A stretch of 47,822 nucleotides of DNA from Verrucomicrobia bacterium UBA1412 (GCA_002305615.1 DBPU01000003.1:1-47822); one strand, 5' to 3'. Positions 25,584-34,857 are shown, counted from the stretch's first letter. The notes: generated by a model from the letters alone, not told the origin. Program-made: numbers and translations.

Positions 25584-26248
25584 AAAATATTCACGAGCTG
25601 TCTTCTGAAGTGGAACATCGGAACGGGAACCACAGCACCGGTCCGACAAAGGGAGAGGGCCTTCTTTTTCTGAAGGCTTTTTTAAAGAATCCGTCTTATG
25701 TGGGTGCGTTGGCACCGAGCTCCCGTTATCTGGCGGATGCAATGACCGATTATCCCTGGCTATTCGAGGCAAAAACGGTGGTGGAATTGGGCTGCGGTAC
25801 GGGCGCTATTACGGAGTGCATTCTTGAGAAGATATCTTCGACGGCGACTTATCTGGGGATAGAGCTTGATGGGGATTGCGTTAAGCATTTGAGGAAACGC
25901 TTTCCGAATCGGACTTTTTGCCACGGGTCGGCAGCGGAGATTAAAAAATATCTGGCAGATGTGGGTGCTGGAGCGCCGGATGTGGTTATCAGCGGGCTGC
26001 CCTGGGCGGTGCTGCCGGAGAAGTTGCAGGATGGAATTATTTCCGAGGTGGTTGACTGCCTGGCCCCGGGCGGGAAGTTTCTGACTTTCGCCTATCTTCA
26101 TGCGAAGATGATGCCGCGTGCGGTGAAATTGAAAAAGCACCTGAGGCACTGTTTTGGAGGTGTAGAAATCAGCAAGACGGTCTGGAAGAATTTCCCGCCT
26201 GCTTTTTACTACATCTGCAACAGACCTAATGCCTGGAACGGTTGTTAG
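25580..26248 (+). CDS. SAM-dependent methyltransferase, phospholipid N-methyltransferase-like
   Basis: 222 aa. The segment FLKAFLKNPSYVGALAPSSRYLADAM is characteristic of bacterial phospholipid/ornithine-lipid N-methyltransferase (PmtA-like) proteins. The SAM motif I is VVELGCGTGAITE, with an acidic GIELD loop, then VVISGLPWAVLPE as motif post-I/IV. These proteins methylate phosphatidylethanolamine or related lipids at the inner membrane; an rRNA adenine-dimethylase-like role is less likely. Coupled to DUF1805 by a 4-nt overlap and followed by iscX. Confidence 0.75.
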   Translation: MKNIHELSSEVEHRNGNHSTGPTKGEGLLFLKAFLKNPSYVGALAPSSRYLADAMTDYPWLFEAKTVVELGCGTGAITECILEKISSTATYLGIELDGDCVKHLRKRFPNRTFCHGSAAEIKKYLADVGAGAPDVVISGLPWAVLPEKLQDGIISEVVDCLAPGGKFLTFAYLHAKMMPRAVKLKKHLRHCFGGVEISKTVWKNFPPAFYYICNRPNAWNGC

Positions 26249-26258
26249 GGAGGTTCTT

Positions 26259-26462
26259 ATGAGAAAACTGACCTGGGATAATACGGATGAAATCGCCTGG
26301 GAACTGGCTGATACTTATCCGGATGTTGACCCACTGTCTTTAAGTTTTACCCGGTTGCGCGAGATGGTGATGGAATTGCCAGACTTCGGCGGCACTGAAG
26401 AGGGGTGCTCAGAAGGAGCTCTGGAATCCATCCAGATGACCTGGTGTGACGAGGTCCGCTAA
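26259..26462 (+). CDS. iscX: IscX-like Fe-S assembly accessory protein
   Basis: 67 aa from ATG 26259, preceded by GGGAGGT. The whole length matches IscX/YfhJ: LTWDNTDEIAWELADTYPDVDP, then SFTRLREMVMELPDF and the ALESIQMTWCDE ending. IscX binds IscS and iron and tunes cluster assembly. Here it is separate from any isc cluster, at the end of a DUF1805-methyltransferase operon. The Cys in the last turn is not usual in E. coli IscX. Confidence 0.85.
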   Translation: MRKLTWDNTDEIAWELADTYPDVDPLSLSFTRLREMVMELPDFGGTEEGCSEGALESIQMTWCDEVR

Positions 26463-26479
26463 AGGGCCGGAGTTGGTGC

Positions 26480-27667
26480 TTATCGGTCGGATTCCGTGCG
26501 GCTGAGGCGGTTCCTGATGGCCGAAATAACGAGCTCGGGGGGGATATCCCGTGCACAGGGGAAATCGATCGGGCACTGCTTGAGGAAGCAGGGAGAGCAA
26601 GGCGTTTCCGAGGCTTTCAGGAGGATGTGCTGGTTGGGATGGAGTTTATCATCCATGGGAGAACCCGGACAGGTGAGCTCTGGCGAGGTGCTGAGAAAAG
26701 GAGTGAGGACGGTGGTGCCGGCGGCTGCGGCTACGTGCATCGGGCCGGTGTCGTTGGTGAGGAAAATTTCACAGAGACTGGCCAGGGGAGCCAGCTCGGA
26801 GAGGGCAGTTCTCCCCGTCAGCTGATAGATAACGATTCCGGGATAAAGTGAACGGCAGCGGGCTCTCAATTCGTTTGCCTGCGTACGGTCCGAGGGGCCG
26901 CCAAAGAGCAACCATCGGGCATTGTTCTCTGCGGAGAGTGTGGCCATAGTGCGGGCAAAGTAATCCAGCGGCCAGCGTTTGGCCGGACCATATTCAGCGC
27001 CGGCATTGACTCCCATAAGCGGGGAGGCTGTGGAGGACTCCCGTATGCCAAAAATATCTATTAATTCTTTTTGTTTTTCCGGGGAGATTTTGAGATGCGG
27101 GGTCAGATCGGCCGGAAGCTGAGGGGTCGCCCCCAGAGACTCGAGGAAATTGCAGGCCAGGTGGACGTAGTGATAAACGTGGTGGGCTGCGGGTGAGTAA
27201 GAAACGTTTTCAATTTCCGCGGGATTTTGGACCAAATGCTTCACTTCCGCTGCAGAGCGCTTGTGCATGGGTGCGTGATCGGCTGCGGCGGCAACGGCGT
27301 GGGTGAGAAAGGCGCGTCTCCACTTGGCGCGAAAGCCTACGCGCAGGGGAATTCGGGAGAGCCAGAGCTCCAGGGCGCTTCGGGGGGAATTGGGCAGGAC
27401 GAGGGCAGATTGAGCACGAGCCATCCGGATGAGGCGTGCGGTAGAGAGAATGCCCCATTCGGGATCGAAGGAGAGGAGTGTATCGGCGTAGGGTTGCCCG
27501 CGCCAGAGGTCTGAGAGTTTCTGAGGGACAAGGAGGAAAATATGGGCATCGGGGAGCGTCTGGCGGATGAGGGATAATGCCGGCAGAGTCATAATGGCGT
27601 CGCCGAGCCAATTGACGGAGCGAATCAGAATTCTGGCGGAATCATTGTTGCTCTTTATTTTCTGCAT
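26480..27667 (-). CDS. Glycosyltransferase family 9, LPS heptosyltransferase-like
   Basis: 395 aa. The N-terminal Rossmann domain begins ILIRSVNWLGDAIMTLPAL. The C-terminal donor domain has GVNAGAEYGPAKRWP and FLTNDTGPMHVAAAAGT, both signatures of ADP-heptose:LPS heptosyltransferases (WaaF type), followed by the Cys-rich CSPCFLKQCPIDFPCARD segment common in the II subfamily. It adds a heptose to the inner LPS core. It overlaps the acyltransferase gene by 26 nt and is the last gene of the ispH-ruvB-lpxK operon. The exact acceptor cannot be told. Confidence 0.87.
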   Translation of the reverse strand: MQKIKSNNDSARILIRSVNWLGDAIMTLPALSLIRQTLPDAHIFLLVPQKLSDLWRGQPYADTLLSFDPEWGILSTARLIRMARAQSALVLPNSPRSALELWLSRIPLRVGFRAKWRRAFLTHAVAAAADHAPMHKRSAAEVKHLVQNPAEIENVSYSPAAHHVYHYVHLACNFLESLGATPQLPADLTPHLKISPEKQKELIDIFGIRESSTASPLMGVNAGAEYGPAKRWPLDYFARTMATLSAENNARWLLFGGPSDRTQANELRARCRSLYPGIVIYQLTGRTALSELAPLASLCEIFLTNDTGPMHVAAAAGTTVLTPFLSTSPELTCPGSPMDDKLHPNQHILLKASETPCSPCFLKQCPIDFPCARDIPPELVISAIRNRLSRTESDR

Positions 27668-28571
27668 TTTCTTTTTGTTGGTTTTCGAGGCGTTTGTAGT
27701 AGGACTTCCACCTGCGATGGGGCCAGAACCAGTTGGCGGGGTCTCGGCGGATGGCGCGCTCGTAGGCGGCGTTGACCTCTACCATGATTTCGGGGATGGA
27801 GCGAGGCCGGCCATCGATTTTTGAATGGATGGTTTTATCGATTACGATTTCCCATTGACCGGGGGCGAGGCGATAGCAAAAGGCGGGAATAATCGGGCAA
27901 TTATAGCGGAGAGCAAAAACGGCGGGAGAGGTGGAGCAGAGGCACTCGACTCCCATAAAGGGAAGCCAGATACCGTGGTCACCGGGATGTTGATCTGCTA
28001 AAAAGCCGATGACGAGCGGCTGGGAGACCATCGCTTTTTTCAGCGCGGCGCCTTCCCTGCGGCGTTCGAAAAAGAGGCAGTTGCTTTTGGAACGGAGGGT
28101 TTCCAGGAGTCTATCGCCCAGCTTGTTATCCAAACCACGATAAGTTGTGGAAAACTGGAGGGGGTGGAAACAGGAAGAGATTTTGGCATAGAGCTCGAAA
28201 TTACCGAAGTGACCGATCAGACCTACGCGGGAAATTCCGTAATCGGGGTGGTCGTGAGGAGGAATATTTTCCTGACCGGACACTTTCAGGTGCTTCTGGA
28301 GCTCTTCATCGGTCATCTGGAGGGTGCAAATGGCGGAAAAATAGGCTTCAACGACGCGTTTATAATTTTCAAAAGCGAGGGCGAAAATCTGATCCCGGGA
28401 TAATTCTTTCCCGAAAATCAGTTGAAGGTTATCGATGCAGACCCGGCGGTGCCTTTTATCGATCTGCCAGGCGATTGCGCCGAAGAAGCGGCCCAGGTGA
28501 GCGGCCCAGGAGACGGGCAGAGAGCCAATCAGGAAGAGGAGGAAGCGAACAGGATAGTAGAGGATAAACAT
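27642..28571 (-). CDS. Lipid A late acyltransferase-like (LpxL/HtrB family)
   Basis: 309 aa. An N-terminal hydrophobic anchor (about 1-25) is followed by the HX4(D/E) acyltransferase motif HFGNFE at 121-126, a DQHPGDHG box and the C-terminal NWFWPHRRWK, both typical of LpxL/LpxM. It transfers a secondary acyl chain to lipid A (or the equivalent glycolipid) at the inner membrane. Located 6 bases behind lpxK and overlapping the heptosyltransferase gene, so the three form a lipid A/core set. Confidence 0.9.
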   Translation of the reverse strand: MFILYYPVRFLLFLIGSLPVSWAAHLGRFFGAIAWQIDKRHRRVCIDNLQLIFGKELSRDQIFALAFENYKRVVEAYFSAICTLQMTDEELQKHLKVSGQENIPPHDHPDYGISRVGLIGHFGNFELYAKISSCFHPLQFSTTYRGLDNKLGDRLLETLRSKSNCLFFERRREGAALKKAMVSQPLVIGFLADQHPGDHGIWLPFMGVECLCSTSPAVFALRYNCPIIPAFCYRLAPGQWEIVIDKTIHSKIDGRPRSIPEIMVEVNAAYERAIRRDPANWFWPHRRWKSYYKRLENQQKENAENKEQQ

Positions 28572-28577
28572 GGGGGA

Positions 28578-29759
28578 TTAATCGCTAAAGCAGATTTTTT
28601 TGACGCACTCGTTGAAACTGGTGGCACCGGCGATGATTTTTACTTCCACGCGGAGGTAGTAAATATCGATGTCACGGCGGTCCAGCTTGGGGAAGCGGAC
28701 GGCATCTTTCTGTGTGGTGATGATGAGTTCGGCGCCCCGGTGCTTGCTGCGGTTGATGACGTTCAAGATTTCCTGCTGGGTGTAGCGGTGATGGTCGGCA
28801 AAGCTTTTCGTATAAACGAGCTCGGCTCCCAGGGAGATCAGGCTTTCTTCGAAACTTTCAGGTTGGGCGATGCCCGAGAGACAGGCTATTTTTTTACCAG
28901 CGATAAAGGAGAGATCATCAATGCGGACGTTGTCGTTGTAGACGTTGACAAAGTATTTGGGATCGTGGACGCATTCAATGATGGAGGCGTGGTTATTGTA
29001 TTTGGCGATGCGCTCTCTCAGGGCTTTGGTCTGGCCGTTGCTCTTGGTGATAAAGATGACGGAGGCGCGGTTCAAATGTTCGTGGGGTTCGCGGAGGGTT
29101 CCTCTGGGGAGCAGACCCTCAATGCCAAAGGGCTGCTGAGCGTCAATGAGGACGACATCCTGGCGGCGACCATAGAGCTTCCAGTATTGAAAGCCGTCAT
29201 CCAGGAGGAGGGTATCGCAGCCGAAATTCTCCACGGCATGGCGGCCGCTTTTCACGCGGTCTTTATCGACCAGAACGACGACGTTTTTGAGGTTGGAAGC
29301 GAGCATGAAAGGTTCATCGCCGGCCTGTTCGCTATCGAGCATGAGGGACTTACCGTCGGAGACGACTTTGGGAGGAGAAGATTCACGGCGGAAAAGGAGG
29401 GTATCAAGAATGCGCTGGAGGAGCGGTTTGGGTTTGGAGCGGTAGCCGCGCGAGAGGATGGCGACTTTGCGGTTCTGGTCTGTCAATTCGCGTGCGAACT
29501 TCTCGACAACGGGGGTTTTGCCGGTGCCGCCCACAGTCAGGTTGCCAATGGCGATAATCTGGACGCCCAGGGTGGTGTCTCTCAGGATACGGACTTCATA
29601 GAGGAACTTTCTGATTTTAACGATTCCCTCGAAGAGAACGGATAAGCCATAGAGGATGCCCCGGACGGTCGTGGCCTTTGCATCGGTCCGACGCAGGGTC
29701 ATGACGTCCAGAACGTAAATTTCCAGTGATTCGACCCAATCTTGAATTCGTTCTCTCAT
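28578..29759 (-). CDS. lpxK: Tetraacyldisaccharide 4'-kinase
   Basis: 393 aa. The P-loop GGTGKTP is at 77-83 after an N-terminal amphipathic membrane-binding part. GDEPFMLA, DKDRVKSG, TLLLDDGFQ and the RGTLREP segment are LpxK landmarks, and TTQKDAVRFP closes the core. It phosphorylates the 4' position of the lipid A disaccharide. It follows ruvB by 9 bases. Length is somewhat above the E. coli enzyme because of inserted loops. Confidence 0.94.
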   Translation of the reverse strand: MRERIQDWVESLEIYVLDVMTLRRTDAKATTVRGILYGLSVLFEGIVKIRKFLYEVRILRDTTLGVQIIAIGNLTVGGTGKTPVVEKFARELTDQNRKVAILSRGYRSKPKPLLQRILDTLLFRRESSPPKVVSDGKSLMLDSEQAGDEPFMLASNLKNVVVLVDKDRVKSGRHAVENFGCDTLLLDDGFQYWKLYGRRQDVVLIDAQQPFGIEGLLPRGTLREPHEHLNRASVIFITKSNGQTKALRERIAKYNNHASIIECVHDPKYFVNVYNDNVRIDDLSFIAGKKIACLSGIAQPESFEESLISLGAELVYTKSFADHHRYTQQEILNVINRSKHRGAELIITTQKDAVRFPKLDRRDIDIYYLRVEVKIIAGATSFNECVKKICFSD

Positions 29760-29768
29760 GGATAGGGA

Positions 29769-30791
29769 TTAGAAAAGCCGGCCCTGATGGTTTAAGGAAG
29801 AGGGATTGAGGCCGATTTTTTTGTAGCTCAGGGGTGTGACGACGCGGCCCTGGGGAGTGCGGTTCAGGTATCCGTTCATGATGAGGTAGGGCTCGTAGAC
29901 TTCTTCCAAAGTATCTTTTTCTTCGCCCACGGCGACTGCCAGAGAAGAGATGCCGACGGGACCGCCGCCAAACTTGACGATGATAGTTTCCAGGATTCGC
30001 TTATCCATTTCATCGAGTCCATCGTTGTCGATATCGAGCATGGCCAGGGCTCTATCGGCGAGCTGGGCAGAGATGACGCCATCGCCCTTGACCTGGGCAT
30101 AATCGCGAACGCGGCGAAGGAGGTTATTGGCGATGCGGGGAGTGCCTCGACTGCGGCGAGCGACTTCCAAGGCGCCCTCTTCAGTAATCTGGACATTGAG
30201 GATGGAGCCGGAGCGGTGGACAATTTTCTGCAAATCCTCGCCCGTGTAGTAATCCAGGCGCTCCTTGATCGGGAATCGGGTGAGGAGCGGGGAGGTGAGG
30301 AGGCCTGAGCGGGTGGTGGCACCGATCAGGGTAAAACGGGGAAGGTTCAGCCTGACGGAGCGTGCATTGGGCCCCTGATCAATAATGATATCGAGTTTGA
30401 AATCTTCCATTGCCGGGTAGAGGTATTCCTCAATAGTCCGCTGAAGGCGATGGATTTCATCGATGAAGAGGATATCGCCGGCTTCCAGGTTGGTGAGGAG
30501 GCCGGCCAGGTCACCCGCTTTTTCGATGGTGGGGCCGCTGGTGCACTTGAGGTTACCGCCCATGGATTTGGCGATAATATTGGCGATGGTGGTTTTGCCC
30601 AGGCCGGGAGGCCCGGAGAGCAGGACGTGGTCCAGAGGCTCGGAGCGCTGCAGGGCTGCTTCCAAAGCGATCTCAAGACGTTCGCGCACTTTGCCTTGGC
30701 CGGTAAACTCACTGAAAAGAGAAGGACGCAAGGTGGCATCCAGAGTTGCGTCCGGTGAAGAGAGTACGCCAGATATGAGACGGTCAGACAT
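29769..30791 (-). CDS. ruvB: Holliday junction branch-migration ATPase RuvB
   Basis: 340 aa. LRPSLFSEFTGQ start, Walker A GPPGLGKTT (60-68), Walker B DEIH (111-114), sensor ATTRSGLL, the arginine-finger region RGTPRIANNLLRR and the C-terminal winged helix ending GRVVTP. It forms hexamers on RuvA-bound junctions and drives branch migration. Neither ruvA nor ruvC is nearby. It is embedded between ispH (17-base gap) and lpxK. Confidence 0.97.
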   Translation of the reverse strand: MSDRLISGVLSSPDATLDATLRPSLFSEFTGQGKVRERLEIALEAALQRSEPLDHVLLSGPPGLGKTTIANIIAKSMGGNLKCTSGPTIEKAGDLAGLLTNLEAGDILFIDEIHRLQRTIEEYLYPAMEDFKLDIIIDQGPNARSVRLNLPRFTLIGATTRSGLLTSPLLTRFPIKERLDYYTGEDLQKIVHRSGSILNVQITEEGALEVARRSRGTPRIANNLLRRVRDYAQVKGDGVISAQLADRALAMLDIDNDGLDEMDKRILETIIVKFGGGPVGISSLAVAVGEEKDTLEEVYEPYLIMNGYLNRTPQGRVVTPLSYKKIGLNPSSLNHQGRLF

Positions 30792-30808
30792 GAAAGACTA
30801 AACGTATA

Positions 30809-32053
30809 TTAGTGAATAAAGTCTTCGATTTTCAGGTTTTTGAGTTCGGCCAGGCGGTGAATCGTGTTTTCGATAATGTTATTGGGGCAGGAGGCTCCGG
30901 CGGTGATCCCAATCGTGACGGCTTCTTTATCGGTTGGGAGCCACGGGTTTGTTTCTATTTCGGACTTGAGATGGAAATCATAGTGGCGAATCAGTTTCTC
31001 AGAGATAATTTCCTCGGCACCTTTGATGAAATAGGTGGGCAAAACGGCTTCACCCATTTCGGCCAGGTGGGAGGTGTTGGAGGAGTTGTATCCGCCCAGG
31101 ACCAGGAGCAGGTCCATGGGTTCTTTGAGGAGGGATCGGAGGGCATTCTGGCGCTCCTGGGTGGCACCGCAGATGGTGTCATAGCGTTTGAAATGCTTTT
31201 CGATATTCTCCTCGCCATATTTCTGGACCATGGCGTTTCTGAGTTTGCGCTGAAACTCTTCGGTTTCATTGCGGAGCATGGTCGTCTGATTGGCGACGCC
31301 GATTGCCTCCAGGTGAATATCCGGGTCGAAATCGGGAGAGCAGGCGCCTTTGAATTTCTCCAGGAAGGCTTTTTTATCGCCGCCCTTGAGGATGTAATTG
31401 CAGATGAAATCGGTATCGTCCAGGGTGAAAACGACCAGATAGTGGCCGGTGCCGTGAGCGGTGGCCCGGGAGCTGGTGGCCAGTGTTTCCTCGTGCCAGG
31501 CTTTGCCATGGATGAGGCTGGTAAAATTCTCATTGGCATACTGGCGGACGCGTTTCCAGACGCTCATCACGTCGCCGCAGGTGGTATCGACAAAGCGGCA
31601 GCCCTTGGCCTTGAGGATATCCATGGTGGCGAGCTGGGTTCCGAAAGCGGGGATAATGACGATATCGCCGGCATGGAGGTCTTTGATATCAGCCGTTTTT
31701 TCCTTGCCTGAGAGGAAGCGGATTCCCATGTCGCGGAGGTGATCATTCACGTCGGGGTTGTGGATGATTTCGCCCAGAATGTAAATGGGCTGGTCGGGAT
31801 AGACTTTACGGGAGGCATAGGCCAGATTGATGGCCCTCTCGACGCCGTAGCAGAAGCCGAACTCTTTGGCCAGGCGAATGGTCAGCCCCGGCGCATGAAT
31901 GACGGAGCCCGCGGCGCGGATTTTCTGGACTAACTGGCTGCGATAGTGAGATTCAACTTGAGACTGAACATCCACCATGATATCCGGGCGGCGCAGATTG
32001 ACTCGTTCACTGCCGGAGGGGTGTGGCTGAGGAGAAATATCATTCCCTGACAT
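30809..32053 (-). CDS. ispH: 4-hydroxy-3-methylbut-2-enyl diphosphate reductase, cyanobacterial/plant-type
   Basis: 414 aa from ATG 32053. An earlier in-frame start at 32212 would run through the end of the preceding gene and add an unconserved 53 residues. Three Fe-S cysteines are visible: Cys68 (FGFCYGVERA), Cys159 (DTTCGDV) and Cys295 (TICGATQERQ). The interior (SLIHGKAWHEETLATSS, GVANQTTMLRNETEEF, YNSSNTSHLAE) follows the longer plant/cyanobacterial HDR pattern rather than the short E. coli form. It makes IPP and DMAPP, the last step of the MEP pathway; DMAPP/IPP also supply undecaprenyl carriers. Confidence 0.93.
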   Translation of the reverse strand: MSGNDISPQPHPSGSERVNLRRPDIMVDVQSQVESHYRSQLVQKIRAAGSVIHAPGLTIRLAKEFGFCYGVERAINLAYASRKVYPDQPIYILGEIIHNPDVNDHLRDMGIRFLSGKEKTADIKDLHAGDIVIIPAFGTQLATMDILKAKGCRFVDTTCGDVMSVWKRVRQYANENFTSLIHGKAWHEETLATSSRATAHGTGHYLVVFTLDDTDFICNYILKGGDKKAFLEKFKGACSPDFDPDIHLEAIGVANQTTMLRNETEEFQRKLRNAMVQKYGEENIEKHFKRYDTICGATQERQNALRSLLKEPMDLLLVLGGYNSSNTSHLAEMGEAVLPTYFIKGAEEIISEKLIRHYDFHLKSEIETNPWLPTDKEAVTIGITAGASCPNNIIENTIHRLAELKNLKIEDFIH

Positions 32054-32147
32054 GCCTTGAAGATGCCTTAAGAAGTGGAATTTCTCAAGACAAATCCATC
32101 CGGCCAGGGACTCTTTGGCTTTTCGAAGGCGAGGGGAGGGAAAGGGC

Positions 32148-32576
32148 TTACAAAATCGGATTTTTCCCGATCCGCTCCAGGTACTGTTTGCGTTCTTTGA
32201 GGATGAGCTCACGGGATTCCCATGGGAAGAGAACCCACTCCTTTTTGTGAGAGAGGTCCAGGGCGTGAATCACTTGGGAATTGTAGTTCTTGGCGACCCA
32301 AACGCAGAAGGTTGCCCGGGGGTATTCTTTGAGAGCCTGGAGGTAAGTGGTGCCGGTATCGACGATGTCGTCACACCAGAGCATATCGGGAGCGGGGGTG
32401 AGCGAAAGGGGGATATCGAGATGATGAGAGAGAGTGACGGCGAGAACCAATCCACCCCTGGGGGCGCCGTAAATACAGGAGAAGCGCCTGGAACGCAATT
32501 GATCGCTCAGGCGGCTGAGGGCCTGGCGGAACTCTTCCCAACTCAGGATGATTAAATCAGATTTCTCTGAGCACAT
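32148..32576 (-). CDS. Phosphoribosyltransferase-family protein
   Basis: 142 aa from ATG 32576 (ATG 32663 would add a basic, unconserved 29 residues). The PRPP-binding motif CDDIVDTGTT is intact, preceded by YGAPRGGLVLAVTLSHHLDIPL, which fits type I PRTases such as xanthine-guanine or small hypoxanthine enzymes. The C-terminus ends with ATFCVWVAKNYN and KKEWVLFPWES, as in Xpt/Gpt-like proteins of unknown base. Probably a purine-salvage enzyme or a regulatory homologue. First gene of the ispH operon. Confidence 0.8.
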   Translation of the reverse strand: MCSEKSDLIILSWEEFRQALSRLSDQLRSRRFSCIYGAPRGGLVLAVTLSHHLDIPLSLTPAPDMLWCDDIVDTGTTYLQALKEYPRATFCVWVAKNYNSQVIHALDLSHKKEWVLFPWESRELILKERKQYLERIGKNPIL

Positions 32577-32634
32577 GAAATGAGAATTCTTTGAAGAGGG
32601 CTGAAATGCAAACACTTTTTGAGTAAATTTTATT

Positions 32635-32663
32635 TTGACTCTCCTCTTAGCCTTCTCTACCAT
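32635..32663 (+). promoter_or_regulatory. Candidate promoter of hflK-hflC
   Basis: TTGACT (32635-32640), 17-bp spacer, TACCAT (32658-32663), about 60 bases before the hflK start region. Confidence 0.4.
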
Positions 32664-32730
32664 CGTAAGGGCAGTTTCGGCTGCACATTGTTAACTGTTT
32701 TCATCTAAGGAAGAGAAAAGGAAGAGAAGA

Positions 32731-33843
32731 ATGAGTGTTCATTTCAAAAGTTTTGGCTCCGGGAACCGACCTCCCGTATTCGACGTAAATGGTCCCTGGC
32801 AGCAATTTATGGCCTTTCGGCGTTTCATCATTGTCGGGGTGTTGATCCTGCTGCCGGTTCTGGCTCTTTACAGCAGCTTTTATACGGTGGGGCCTGAGGA
32901 AGAGGGAATTGTGTTGACTTTCGGAAAGCACACGACCACGGTAGGCCCGGGGGCGCATTTCAAATGGCCTTTCGGGATACAAGCGGTTTATAAATTCCCG
33001 GTGAAACGCCAGCTCAAAGAAGAGTTCGGTTTTCGCACGGGGAGCGTTAATTCAGGAGGCAGCAGCACTTATAACGTGAGGGATTTACGCGCTGAGGCTC
33101 CGAAGCTCGTGTCGAGCTTTCTAAGCAAGGGGAGCAGATATGGAGGCTACAACGATAAGACGATCCGGGATGAATCGCTCATGCTGACCGGGGATCTCAA
33201 CCTGGTGGAAGTGGAGTGGGTCGCCCAGAGCCATGTGAGCGACATCCGCCAGTGTTTATTCCAGACCCGGGACCCGATGGAGACTTTCCGGGATGCCAAT
33301 ATCGCAGTGATGCGCAAGCTGGTGGGAGACCGGACGATGAGCGAAGTGGTCACGACCGGGCGCTCAGAGATCGAAGTTCTGGCCAAGCAGGAACTTCAGA
33401 CATTGTGCAAGAATTACGGTTTGGGACTCACGGTGGATCAGGTCATCCTTCAGGATGTGGCTCCGCCGGAGAATGTGCAGTTCGCATTCAAAGATGTGAA
33501 CCAGGCGCAGCAGGAGCGGGAGAGCCTGATCAACCAGGCCCAGCGCGAATACAACAAGGTGATCCCCGAGGCCAAAGGTCAGGCGCAGGGAATGATCAGT
33601 CAGGCCGGTGGATATGCGGCAGAGAGGACCAACCGCGCGTATGGAGACGTGGCGAAATTCAATGCACTTCTGGCTGAATACAAGCTGGCTCCGGTGGCGA
33701 CCCGGACGCGTCTCTATCTGGAATCGATGGAAAAGATATTGTCTCAGGCGGGCACCAAGATCATCGTGGATCCCTCTGTTCCTAATTTGATACCGATGAT
33801 GAACCCGGGCGAAATAACAGGCAAGGAGGTTGCGGCCAAGTAG
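32731..33843 (+). CDS. hflK: HflK, SPFH/band-7 regulator subunit of FtsH
   Basis: 370 aa. One transmembrane helix (about 31-49, FIIVGVLILLPVLALY) follows a short cytoplasmic tail. The band-7 domain starts YTVGPEEEGIVLTFGKHT and GPGAHFKWPF, then a long helix rich in Gln/Glu/Ala (QAQREYNKVIPEAKGQAQGM). HflK and HflC form a periplasmic cage around the FtsH protease and limit its activity. AAGGAAG provides a strong ribosome site. hflC follows after 46 bases. Confidence 0.92.
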   Translation: MSVHFKSFGSGNRPPVFDVNGPWQQFMAFRRFIIVGVLILLPVLALYSSFYTVGPEEEGIVLTFGKHTTTVGPGAHFKWPFGIQAVYKFPVKRQLKEEFGFRTGSVNSGGSSTYNVRDLRAEAPKLVSSFLSKGSRYGGYNDKTIRDESLMLTGDLNLVEVEWVAQSHVSDIRQCLFQTRDPMETFRDANIAVMRKLVGDRTMSEVVTTGRSEIEVLAKQELQTLCKNYGLGLTVDQVILQDVAPPENVQFAFKDVNQAQQERESLINQAQREYNKVIPEAKGQAQGMISQAGGYAAERTNRAYGDVAKFNALLAEYKLAPVATRTRLYLESMEKILSQAGTKIIVDPSVPNLIPMMNPGEITGKEVAAK

Positions 33844-33889
33844 GCGGCGGCTAAAGAGGTCATAAAACAGAAGAAGAGAGAAAAATATC

Positions 33890-34822
33890 ATGAAGATCAA
33901 ATTACTTGCAGTGTTAGCGATTTTGGGGGCACTCACTCTGATTCAGGGTGCATTTGTCGTGAATGAATGGGAGCAGGCCTTTACGACGCGTTTCGGAAAG
34001 GTGGTTGGCAAGGCAAAGACGGATCCGGGGCTCTATTTCAAGCTTCCCTTCGTGGATGTGGTGCATCGTTTTGAAAAGCGTATTCTGGAATGGGAGAGCA
34101 GCCCCAGCCAGATGCAGGATGTCGAAAAGCGTTATATCGTGGTGGGTGCTTATGCCCGCTGGAGAATCACGGACCCGGTTTTATTCTATGAGAGAATCCG
34201 GGATGAACAGGGAGCGCGGACGCGTCTGGATGACGGTATCGACGGAGCGATCCGCACGGAGATCGCCCAACATCGGCTGATTGACGTCGTGCGTTCGGAG
34301 CAGCGTGTCGCCGCGGTGGATGACGATGCTTACGGCAGCGACAGCAATCTTCTGGATTTCCGGCTGGGCAGAGAGCTCATCACCCAGAACATATTAGCGC
34401 GGGCCAAAGAGCGCACGAGCGGCTGGGGTATTGAGCTCATCGACGCGCAGGTCAAACTGATTAACCTGGAGCCCGAGACGGAGGCGAAAACGATGCTGCG
34501 TATGTCGAGCGAGCGCCAACGGATTGCGGAAAAACTTCGCTCCGAGGGTCAGGGAGAATTGCAGCGCATTACCGGAGAAAAGGAACGCGATCTTAAAGAA
34601 ATCATGAGCCAGGCATACCGTGAGAAGCAGAAGATTGAAGGCGATGCGGATGCGATTGCGGCCCGGGTTTACAGTGAGGCTTACAATGCGGATGACGATG
34701 CGCGAAAGCTTTATAACCTGACCAAGAAGCTGGAGATGTATCAGCAGACCATTACCAACAGGGATACGCTTCTGCTCTCTACGGAAGGGGATTTATTCAA
34801 CCTCCTAAAACGGGGAGAATAG
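33890..34822 (+). CDS. hflC: HflC, SPFH/band-7 partner of HflK
   Basis: 310 aa. N-terminal signal anchor (LLAVLAILGALTLIQGAFVV), then VNEWEQAFTTRFGKVV and GLYFKLPFVDVVHRFEKRILEW, the family's diagnostic HflC segments; the C-terminal helix is Glu/Arg/Ala-rich (SERQRIAEKLRSEGQGE). Works as a heteromer with HflK on FtsH. A nested hairpin lies in the 128-base gap before mntP. Confidence 0.94.
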   Translation: MKIKLLAVLAILGALTLIQGAFVVNEWEQAFTTRFGKVVGKAKTDPGLYFKLPFVDVVHRFEKRILEWESSPSQMQDVEKRYIVVGAYARWRITDPVLFYERIRDEQGARTRLDDGIDGAIRTEIAQHRLIDVVRSEQRVAAVDDDAYGSDSNLLDFRLGRELITQNILARAKERTSGWGIELIDAQVKLINLEPETEAKTMLRMSSERQRIAEKLRSEGQGELQRITGEKERDLKEIMSQAYREKQKIEGDADAIAARVYSEAYNADDDARKLYNLTKKLEMYQQTITNRDTLLLSTEGDLFNLLKRGE

Positions 34823-34857
34823 GGCGGTAAGAACTATCGAAAGAGAATGTTTTGCGA

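Noticed and set aside
28422..29645. Long open frame opposite lpxK and the acyltransferase
   Set aside because: Antisense shadow of GC-rich coding DNA; the minus-strand frames carry clear LpxK and LpxL motifs.
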